Shown in pieces: positions 34,801-46,800 of a DNA stretch of 64,000 nucleotides. This DNA is from Aradus depressus (taxonomy: Eukaryota > Arthropoda > Insecta > Hemiptera > Aradidae), in NCBI GenBank assembly GCA_963662175.1, contig OY759219.1, forward strand, positions 48,352,675-48,416,674, in the 5' to 3' direction. The position numbers and the translations under genes were made by a program. The notes under the pieces are model-generated. The model ran no database searches and was not told the DNA's origin. It was given only the letters and a program-made list of their open reading frames with translations. The stretch's first letter is position 1; each line of letters starts with the position of its first letter.

Positions 34801-37800
34801 CTGCTGACAGAACACGAGGAACTCAATATGAAAACAGACTAGAGTTAGTTTTGTCAGTTCAGAGCAGCCAATGAAATAGCCCTGTGTGAGGGGAGTGGAG
34901 TTGAGAGCTGTGAGGGTCATAGAAGGTGCGCGCCTCGCTGCTGACAGAACACGAGGAACTCAATATGAAAACAGACTAGAGTTAGTTTTGTCAGTTCAGA
35001 GCAGCCAATTAAATAGCCCTGTGTGAGGGGAGTGGACTTGAGAGCTGTGAGGGTCATAGAAGGTGCGCGCCTCGCTGCTGACCGAACACGAGGAACTCAA
35101 TATGAAAACAGACTAGAGTTAGTTTTGTCAGTTCAGAGCAGCCAATGAAATAGCCCGGTGTGAGGGGAGTGGAGTTGAGAGCTGTGAGGGTCATAGAAGG
35201 TGCGCGCCTCGCTGCTGACAGAACACGAGGAACTCAATATGAAAACAGACTAGAGTTAGTTTTGTCAGTTCAGAGCAGCCAATGAAATAGCCCGGTGTGA
35301 GGGGAGTGGACTTGAGAGCTGTGAGGGTCATAGAAGGTGCGCGCCTCGCTGCTGACCGAACACGAGGAACTCAATATGAAAACAGACTAGAGTTAGTTTT
35401 GTCAGTTCAGAGCAGCCAATGAAATAGCCCTGTGTGAGGGGAGTGGACTTGAGAGCTGTGAGGGTCATAGAAGGTGCGCGCCTCGCTGCTGACCGAACAC
35501 GAGGAACTCAATATGAAAACAGACTAGAGTTAGTTTTGTCAGTTCAGAGCAGCCAATTAAATAGCCCTGTGTGAGGGGAGTGGACTTGAGAGCTGTGAGG
35601 GTCATAGAAGGTGCGCGCCTCGCTGCTGACAGGACACGAGGAACTCAATATCAAAACAGACTAGAGTTAGTTTTGTCAGTTCAGAGCAGCCAATGAAATA
35701 GCCCGGTGTGAGGGGAGTGGAGTTGAGAGCTGCGAGGGTCATAGAAGGTGCGCGCCTCGCTGCTGACCGAACACGAGGAACTCAATATGAAAACAGACTA
35801 GAGTTAGTTTTGTCAGTTCAGAGCAGCCAATGAAATAGCCCGGTGTGAGGGGAGTGGAGTTGAGAGCTGTGAGGGTCATAGAAGGTGCGCGCCTCGCTGC
35901 TGACCGAACACGAGGAACTCAATATGAAAACAGACTAGAGTTAGTTTTGTCAGTTCAGAGCAGCCAATGAAATAGCCCTGTGTGAGGGGAGTGGAGTTGA
36001 GAGCTGTGAGGGTCATAGAAGGTGCGCGCCTCGCTGCTGACCGAACACGAGGAACTCAATATGAAAACAGACTAGAGTTAGTTTTGTCAGTTCAGAGCAG
36101 CCAATGAAATAGCCCGGTGTGAGGGGAGTGGAGTTGAGAGCTGTGAGGGTCATAGAAGGTGCGCGCCTCGCTGCTGACAGAACACGAGGAACTCAATATG
36201 GAAACAGACTAGAGTTAGTTTTGTCAGTTCAGAGCAGCCAATGAAATAGCCCGGTGTGAGGGGAGTGGAGTTGAGAGCTGTGAGGGTCATAGAAGGTGCG
36301 CGCCTCGCTGCTGACAGAACACGAGGAACTCAATATGAAAACAGACTAGAGTTAGTTTTGTCAGTTCAGAGCAGCCAATGAAATAGCCCGGTGTGAGGGG
36401 AGTGGACTTGAGAGCTGTGAGGGTCATAGAAGGTGCGCGCCTCGCTGCTGACCGAACACGAGGAACTCAATATGAAAACAGACTAGAGTTAGTTTTGTCA
36501 GTTCAGAGCAGCCAATGAAATAGCCCTGTGTGAGGGGAGTGGACTTGAGAGCTGTGAGGGTCATAGAAGGTGCGCGCCTCGCTGCTGACCGAACACGAGG
36601 AACTCAATATGAAAACAGACTAGTGTTAGTTTTGTCAGTTCAGAGCAGCCAATTAAATAGCCCTGTGTGAGGGGAGTGGACTTGAGAGCTGTGAGGGTCA
36701 TAGAAGGTGCGCGCCTCGCTGCTGACAGGACACGAGGAACTCAATATCAAAACAGACTAGAGTTAGTTTTGTCAGTTCAGAGCAGCCAATGAAATAGCCC
36801 GGTGTGAGGGGAGTGGAGTTGAGAGCTGCGAGGGTCATAGAAGGTGCGCGCCTCGCTGCTGACCGAACACGAGGAACTCAATATGAAAACAGACTAGAGT
36901 TAGTTTTGTCAGTTCAGAGCAGCCAATGAAATAGCCCGGTGTGAGGGGAGTGGAGTTGAGAGCTGTGAGGGTCATAGAAGGTGCGCGCCTCGCTGCTGAC
37001 CGAACACGAGGAACTCAATATGAAAACAGACTAGAGTTAGTTTTGTCAGTTCAGAGCAGCCAATGAAATAGCCCTGTGTGAGGGGAGTGGAGTTGAGAGC
37101 TGTGAGGGTCATAGAAGGTGCGCGCCTCGCTGCTGACCGAACACGAGGAACTCAATATGAAAACAGACTAGAGTTAGTTTTGTCAGTTCAGAGCAGCCAA
37201 TTAAATAGCCCTGTGTGAGGGGAGTGGACTTGAGAGCTGTGAGGGTCATAGAAGGTGCGCGCCTCGCTGCTGACCGAACACGAGGAACTCAATATGAAAA
37301 CAGACTAGAGTTAGTTTTGTCAGTTCAGAGCAGCCAATTAAATAGCCCTGAGTGAGGGGAGTGGACTTGAGAGCTGTGAGGATCATAGAAGGTGCGCGCC
37401 TCGCTGCTGACCGAACACGAGGAACTCAATATGAAAACAGACTAGAGTTAGTTTTGTCAGTTCAGAGCAGCCAATGAAATAATCCTCCAAGGAGCTAACA
37501 TTTTTAGCTCTCTAAACCCTCCTTAAGCAGCAAATCGAGAATTATTTGTATTAAAAAATTAACAAAATTGATTATTTCTTAAAAGGATTTTCTAATGAAG
37601 CAAAATCTATTTGTGATCCTGCTTTTTGTTAGCCCCTCGTCGCTAATAAACTATATATATAAAAATAATGTTGAGGTTTTTAATTTGAAACATATATATT
37701 TTTTCATCAAAGGCTAAGATGGCAAACAAATGACAGGTTAACCGGATTTCCTTCATAAAATTACACCTGAATTGCAAACAACCTTCTTCATGTAAACTTA

Positions 37801-40800
37801 ATACAAACTCCTTTTCCGAACATTTTCTTTACTACGTTTGAAATAATAATTTATTTTATTTTATTTTTTTTTTTTTTAGTCAGTACCTTTGTAAATAATT
37901 TACAAATAATTTATTTTCAGGACCTTGGATTAGAAATAGAAAACTGGTATTGTACTTTTTTTTTATAAATGTAAATTGTTAAATGTTGGCGCAATCCCAA
38001 CCGGAATTGTTGGCTGTCATCTCTCAATCTTTAAAAAAAAACACAATAAAAACCAACCAATAAGTAATTAAGTGGCAATAGACAGATAAAATAAATTCAT
38101 AAAATTTATAAATGAATTAATTTTACAAAACACTACACAATGTGATTGGCCCAATCTGCCCGCCGATCACATTGTTGGACAACCACGTCTGTCTCCATCT
38201 CCACCTCCAACAGCTAGAAATTTAATTTCATTGTATGACATATCACCTTTGAAACATGTAGGAAAAAAGTTGTAACTTCTTTCTGTAGCTCAACTTAAAG
38301 CCCTTACATTGAATAACACAAATTGTTGCCGTTTTTTATTCCCTTAAATAAAAAACAATTGGTGTTATTCAATGTTTTGTTTTTTTCTCCAAAAGGGACC
38401 TTAGTAGATCTGCCTTGAAATAAATGACTTTTAGTAACACAACGGGATCAAAAAAAATTGGATCAGACTAAGAATATTTCCAATTAAGTTGTGAGCTTTA
38501 TCTTGCTTATAGATTATCTTGCCATCTGATTTAACGCTACAGATGGGACTTTTGATTTCGGTCCAAAATCATTTCACTACTACTCTTTCTGAGTACAGGA
38601 GCCTGAGGTGGGGTGGTAGGGAGGTTGACAGAGTTACCTGGAAGAGTCTTCTTGACCTGGGAGGAGATCTCCTGTTCCAGAGCGCCTCCAGCTGGTCGAA
38701 GTGCTGAGACTGGGCCAAAGCCGCCTGCTCCGGTCCTAGGCCCTGAAACATAACAATATTACTAGAAGTAGTCCCTCCTGGCCTCGAATAGCTGTCACAG
38801 TATCCCAAGGTAAATGGTCCTTGTCGCCATATTCGGCGCATGGAGGATTTTGTACAAGACCGATTCCGTACCCGTTGAGTCGGGTCCTCAGATGTTTGTG
38901 AAATCCAATGGCGGCTAAAACTCCCTTCCTTATTAAACAATATTTTAAATTAAGGTTTCTATAGTGATAATATTAATGTTTGTGTTCAATTTTGTGACAA
39001 TAATAATAATAATAATGTTTCAAGTGGCACATGACATTTTTTGGTTTGTTTTCAATTTTTCCGAAGTTCTTATGGCATTATATCGTTTGGTTGAAGAAAA
39101 AAATTGAATAAAAGTTAATAATACATTAGTTTAGTTTATATTATGATAATACTGGTGCGAAACTGCTCTACTTTCATAACTGGTAGCTGCAAAACTCCAA
39201 GCCTAGTGAGAAGACAATGCTACTTGCCAGTAGTGCAACCTAGCGTACAACTACGGAACAACTTGCTCTGAGGCCCCTTACCGTTCGCTATAGGCAGACC
39301 CTCCACACAGGGTGTTCCACTGACCTACTTCAGCCTACAGAACTAAACCACAAGTAGAAGGGCAGCCAGTCTCCCCGTGCGTGTGTGTGTCTGTGATTGA
39401 AAATTTGTGAGATTTATACCGCAAAAACGATTGTAGCTATGAAATTGAAATTTGGAATGAAGGGGTCACATGAGCTAACTTAGGTCTGATTAGATTTTGA
39501 CCAAAATCAGACAAAAATTAAAACAACTTTCCTCCGAAACCTAACTACATTTTACAAGATAGCGCTCATGTTGATGACCTAATCAAAATTCGTTTCAAGT
39601 AATAGTTGTAGAGAATACTGAAGTACATAATTTATGTGCAATACGATTTTTCACAGATCGTCTGTTTTTCGAGATACATGGCGAAAACCATCTAGAAATG
39701 TAGTTTTGAAACATATATTTTTGGACGTATCCTTGATTTACCCGAAAACGGTTAGTCCTATCGAAAAAGTGATTCTTGCCAAAATTGTTCCTTAAAAAAT
39801 AATAAGTCCTCAGATTGGAGATAGGATCAATAGGACAAAAGTTATAGCGCCCCGAAGCATGTAAACTAAATGTCTATAAGAAATATATCTAATTGTAATT
39901 TTTAAATCGTATTACGATTATATTATACGATTATATATATATATATTTGTAGGCTTTTAGACTTCAGACACTTGGATAGATAATTTTTATAGGAAATTCA
40001 ATAACCTGAAAGGAAACTAGTGAGAATCGGACCATGGTTTATAGAACATGTTTTGTGCGTCTTGAGGAGTAGCATCACCCGTTAGGAATGTTGGAACTGA
40101 CTACCCTTCATCCTGTATATGTGGTCCTACCTGGGATCCCATGGAGGAGTCCTTGTGAGGTATCTTGGATATCTCCTCCATGCTGGCAGAGACAGAGAAC
40201 CGCCGTCTGAGTCGTTCGTCCACGGCAGCCTTCATGATGGAGCTCGTCAGGTGTCCGTATCGCTTCTGCCATGTATATGTGTCCAGGGAGACCTCTTTCT
40301 TGAGGAGGCGGCGCATTGGCCGCTTTGGAGCGTTCGGACGCAGATCTGCAACGCAACCACACAATTATCTTATAAGTAGCTACCTATAGACTGTACAGAT
40401 AGGCTACAGATTCTATACGACATTAACGAAAAATGTAATACTGAAGTTAAACAAGAATGTAAAAAGGATGCATCTAACATCTGTTGTATAAGAATAGACG
40501 TAAGTCAGGGTTTACACGTTAATAGTTTCACTACCATGTTGTCGTTTTTGGAATAGTAACTATTGTAGATGTTGACACATAGAGATTTTTATATAGGTAA
40601 CCTAGTTACATATAGGTCAGGTTAGTATGCTATCTCAGAGCTACCTGCGTCCTCGTTATTATTATATGTGAATAAATAAACAGTATTTATTTTTAGACAA
40701 TGTTTTTTAAAAACATACTTTTTTCTTTATTTTTTATTAAATGCTATTGTTATTAAGAGTTGTGTGTTATGTCTCTGCAGAAAATGTTAAATATGATACA

Positions 40801-43800
40801 TACAAGTACTTAAAACAGGTAAGGAAGGGGTTGAACTTTCAACCAGGAAATCCCTTTTTTATTTTTTATGTTTAAGTTTCTTGTGGAACAGACAATATGT
40901 TTCTTGTGGAACAGACAATATGTTTCTTGTGGAACAGACAATATGTTTCTTGTGGAACAGACAATATGTTTCTTGTGGAACAGACAATATGTTTCTTGTG
41001 GAACAGACAATATGTTTCTTGTGGAACAGACAATATGTTTCTTGTGGAACAGACAATATGTTTCTTGTGGAACAGACAATATGTTTCTTGTGGAACAGAC
41101 AATATGTTTCTCAAAAAACGTTTGTTTTATTTATTATAATTTTTCATAATATGTAAGAGGATGGCAGGGAAGTGGAGCAAGATTCTCGTCCAATAACTCT
41201 TACATTTCCTATCTCATTCATTACATCACGTATTACTTTCTGCTCTCCCAGCCGTAAATTTTTCCGATTTTTTAGTGTAGAGTCGGACAAAAACAAGCGT
41301 TCTAGATGAACCTTAAAAATGCCGGAACGAAGCGGGGAAGTTGAAAATTGGATTGTCATAACCTCATTATTTTATTTTTCTTCTACTATCCAGTCTATTT
41401 TCTTACGGTGAAAACGATTTGAAACCATGAAATCCTCGAATTTCCAAGACTCACCACACACAAGACTCAGGAAGTGCTATGGGCAGAGAAAATATTTCAT
41501 TCATTAAAAATGTATCAAATAATGTTCGCCTATAGAATATGTTTTAATTGAATTGAGATAATTCCAATACGGACCATGGTCTAGAGAACGTTTTTCTTGC
41601 GATTGGGGCAACTCAGTCACCCTACACATACATATATACATTTTTTTTCCTCGGAAAAATGCTTATACTAACTTATTATTTTGTTTTAATAAACACACTC
41701 CATGAGAGAGCTTATAAAATTATTTTTTCATTTGTGGTGGTGAGTACCTTCGACCTCTTTGGCTGGGGCAACGTAGGCTGGTATCTTGACGAAGGTGGCT
41801 GGGGTGTTGTGCAGACAGAGGATAGGGAGATGCTTGCTCTCCAGGAGATGTACCCCGATTCGAGTTGCATCTGTCGACATGACCAAGTCGAGGATGGGCT
41901 GATGCAGCTGGAGCGAAGACAGCGGCACACCTTTCTGCACATCCCACACCATGAGCCGCTTGTCTTCCGAACCTGCAAAATCCTCTCTCATATACAATGG
42001 AATTCTGTTTGGAAGATCATCAAACAAATTACATTTCAATATAAAATTATTTAGCCTTGAATAGCAGAATATACAAAAGGAAAGGAATACTCAGGGTGCC
42101 ATTTTGAAAAATGTTCAATGGAAGCAAAAACTGCTTAGTAAAATATAGAAATGTTAAAGTTATTAAAAATATCATATTATCCTTCGAATACACATTTTAA
42201 AAAAATAAAAAAATATTTTCAACATTTTTTCTTTTTCAAAACGATCCAAATGTCAACATGTTGCATTTATTGAAGGAGCCGATTTTTTTTCTACAACCTT
42301 GAAAACTGTATTATTAAAATAATAAATATATTTATATTCATAAAATAGAAATTGACATTCTTCTATGTTTTCAATCAGATTTCTAAGTTGAGGAACGCGG
42401 ACATATTGTGGAAACTTGTAATAAATGAATAAAACAAACTTATTTTTGTAATATTGTCTATTCCATTAAAGATATATATATAACTACCGGTTTCGGCTTT
42501 ATACCATCGTCAGGTCTAGTTATGAACTAAGTCAGTTTGCAGAGTCTATATATATATTTATCTTTAGTGGAATAGACAATATTTCAAAAATAAGTTTGTT
42601 TTATTAATTTCAATCAGATGTTTGTGACAGACATTCAGGCTAGATTATTTTATTTTTTGGGTTCAGAAGTTATTTAGAAAACATGAGATTCCAGTGAAAA
42701 CTAAACATTAATTGAGTGGTTGACGCGAAAAAGGTTCTAAGCGCCACTTTAGTTGAAAATGAAATTTCTGTGGAATCAGGTTCTATAAGTCTCTAGAGAC
42801 TGTGTAGGGAAGTTTTTTTTTGCCGTTACAGCAGCAGTTGGTAGTATTGAGCCCGCGTCAGCGTTGAGCCTCATGGAAGAAGGTTCTAACAGCCACCAGT
42901 AGTTCTCAACATGGCAGAGGAAGGAAGTGTTATTTTGGCGTTTAGAACCTTTTTCGCGTCAACCACTCAATTTTTGACAGATTAAATAACTTCCCCTATA
43001 CCGCATGGTCAGCTGGGGAAGTAAAACAATGGTATTGGGGAGGTGAGGAGGATACCAGAGACAGCGATGGAGCCGTCGCCAGCGACTCGGACACAAGTGA
43101 CATAGCCGAGGTGGCCCTGGAGCAGGTGGATGTCGTCCCCCGTTTCCATGTCCCAGACGATGAGGTTGGCGTCCCGCGACCCGGAGACGACGATGGACTT
43201 GTTGGTGATGGCCACGGCTACACAGGTCACCTGATCCGAGTGGCCTACCAGCACCTGCAACAACCCTTCCTTCATCAGTCTTCACCTGCACCTGCCCACC
43301 ACTAACTACATAGTTCATTAAGAAAGGATATGAGACTTTCAGAGCAGAAACGGTGTAAGTCCATAATTTAAGTTTTCTCTAATTCCGCGACGGTTCTAAA
43401 GCTTGGTACATGTATGATCGATCATTTTATAACAAGAAAAGCTCTCAGAAACTTTTAATAAGTAAAAAATAGCCGCTACTTTATTATTGATCTGAAAAAC
43501 GTCAAAAAAATTTCAGAGCAGTAATGAAGGAAATCCATATTTACTTTCTTATTAATTTTATAACTATTCGTATTGAACAACGTTTTAGTAAACAAAACAT
43601 TTAAAGATTCATTATGTTTATATTAACCAATTAGATTAATACCTTATTTTAATCTCTTTAGCCATTTATGTTTAATTTACTTTATATAACAATAAAGGAA
43701 AGCAAAATGAAACCATATCAAATAACTTCATTGACACAGGATCATTTTTTTTCTATAAAAATTTTGAAAAATGAGATTACACATAGAAAACTCTTTTGCA

Positions 43801-46800
43801 AGTGTTAAGCAAGATAAGCTCAAGAAGATGGTTACAGAACAGCTGCAAAAACCACTGAAATGTTGAGACTTTTACCTTATATACCACAAGTGTACCGTAA
43901 ATATTTTGAAGAATTAGAAGTGGTTACCAACATTCCGTCACGTAAAGGATGTAGAAATAGATGAACCATTAATTCTTTTTTAAATTTTTAAAGATTCAAA
44001 TAAAATTAGGCTTTTATTTTTTTAAATAATAAGTTAAAAAAATGTAAATATGTATTTAATATTACGTTAATTATTTACGCAATTAGGTTAATAAATTTTT
44101 TTTAAGCAATGTTCTAACCCAAGAAAAGTAGAGTTGTTACCTGGGCGAGCTTGCCTCCTGCGGCCTGCCACACCTTGAGGCTCATGTCTCTGGAGCCGGT
44201 GATGAGGTGCTGCGAGTCTGTCGTGAACACGAAGCAGGTGATCTCCTGGCTGTGACTCACCGTGAACCGCTCCTCGTCCCTGTGCGAGCTCACCGGCCAG
44301 ATCCGCACACTACAAACAAAAAATATGGACAATATTCAAACCCTCACAGATATATTCATATATTATATTATATAAAAGTGAAAATGCTATTCTTCGATTT
44401 TGCTGTAAACTGGATCAAGATTCCGATCTACTTTGATTCGATAAGTTCCAGCCATTTTCCCTAAACCGTCAAGAAACACGTTTATATGTTACAAATAAAT
44501 ATATAATCCGTTTAATTCAAATTCCTGGCAAGTTTAGAAAGCTAATACAGGTGATGTTTTTAAATTAACAATATGAAAATCCAAATATTTTATTTTCAGC
44601 CGACATATGTCCAGTACAGGTACGATTTCACCTGCCTATGTAGTTAGTATCGAGTTGGTTCTCTCCAGTGGCGGATCGGACTCGATACACCGAATAAGGC
44701 AGTATGCTCAAATTAACAAAGTTACCTGTTTCTTATTTTCCAATAAAAATTTTGCATTCCATTCATTATCTCCACCTTTATCCATAATGGTGTTAAACGA
44801 AAAATCTTGTTGAATTTCAAGATTATTATTAGAATAATATATTATTAAACCTACAAACCTGTGCAAAATGGTTCAACTTCCTGCACCGGAAACATGTCTC
44901 CTTTGGCTGGACAAGCATCTCTTATGTTAGGACCCACATCCTTTACAAGACATTTTTTTCTCGTTATCTTTATTCATCTTATGGCTACCTTCTCAACTAT
45001 TTTTTCCGAAGTTTCGCCAAGGTTACCTCGGCTGATAATTGCGTCAGCTGTCGGCAAATCAACATATTTCTTTCTCAGTAGGCGACCTTTTATGTCCAAA
45101 TTAAAAATATGAATAACCAACTGAGGGAAACCAATGTAGAGGGTTGTACCTGTTGTCGCCATCTCCGGTGACGATGAAGCGCATGTCGTTGGCAAGAGCC
45201 ATGTAGGAGGTGGGCCCGAGTGCAGAGTGGAGGAGAGTCGCATTGTCCGCGAGCCACACCGTTAACACACCCTGGCGGTCCGCAGAGACAACTCGCCGGC
45301 TGTCTGATAGCGCTGCGACCCCAGTCACCGTCGCCTGGTGACCCTATCACATCACAGTCCACATTCCAACATTAACAACAAAAAAATGGAAATACAATAT
45401 TGTTATTTAACAAAACGGTGACGCGGCGAGGAGGATGCCTGGCTAGGAGCGGACCCATACTCTGTTCATTGGCTGTGTGTGGTGTCAACTGGTGTCTTTA
45501 TTTGTTTCTCTACTTTATATAAAGAAGAACTCCTCAATAAAATAACATCCATAAAAATATATGCTAAGATACAATATGTTTAATTTTTCCTTCAAATTTC
45601 ATAAAGTTCTATTAATCGACAGATTATTTGAAAATTTCAACAGAAAGTGAATACAAATGATTTATAAATTAATTACTGTCTAGCGAAAGATGCTAGTGCT
45701 AGATGACAAATCTACTGGTGAGAGATGTATGAAAGCAACGCTCGGCCAGGCCCTGCCACAAGATTTGACGAGAAGCTTCTAGTTTGAGGCTGAACATTAT
45801 ATACCTTGAAGGTGGACACAACGAGGCCGAGGGTGAGACCCCAGATCTTGGCAGTCTTGTCCTCCGAGCCGGAGATGGCGAAGATGCCGTTGGGGGAGAT
45901 GGCAACACATGTGACCGTCCCGGTGTGCCCCTCCATTGTGGAGTGTAGCTCGTGCGTGTTCAGCTGCCATACGTTCACCAAGCAGTCCATCGAGCCTGCG
46001 CACAACACACAACATCAGATAGTCCATCGGTATAACTGAACGAGAGAAGCGAGGTCGCTACTTCGCCTGGATCCAAGTTTGTTTATTTGTTCAATATCAG
46101 GGCAGAAAGGACATCCGTCCTAAGACTTACACAATTTTTGCATAAATGTTTATTAATCCCCCGGACAGATTTTGCTACTGCTAATGATCCAACTAGAGGA
46201 AGTCATTTCATCACAGCAAAATTTTTTTATTAATTCACAGTTAGTTCTACTGGTGAATATTTATTGTTCCCTGAGCCGGATATGGCGAAGATACCGATAT
46301 ATATATCTTCGTTGTTTTCAGCTATTATGTTCCCTGAGCCGGATATGGCGAAGATACCGATATATATATCTTCGTTGTTTTCAGCTATTATGTTCCCTGA
46401 GCCGGATATGGCGAAGATACCGATATATATATCTTCGTTGTTTTCAGCTATTATGTTCCCTGAGCCGGATATGGCGAAGATACCGATATATATATCTTCG
46501 TTGTTTTCAGCTATTATGTTCCCTGAGCCGGATATGGCGAAGATACCGATATATATATCTTCGTTGTTTTCAGCTATTATGTTCCCTGAGCCGGATATGG
46601 CGAAGATACCGATATATATATCTTCGTTGTTTTCAGCTATTATGTTCCCTGAGCCGGATATGGCGAAGATACCGATATATATATCTTCGTTGTTTTCAGC
46701 TATTATGTTCCCTGAGCCGGATATGGCGAAGATACCGATATATATATCTTCGTTGTTTTCAGCTATTATGTTCCCTGAGCCGGATATGGCGAAGATACCG

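Noticed and set aside
40810..41156. Multiple overlapping frames on both strands in the 23-bp array
   Set aside because: The unit has no stop in any frame, so every frame is open. This is not coding evidence.
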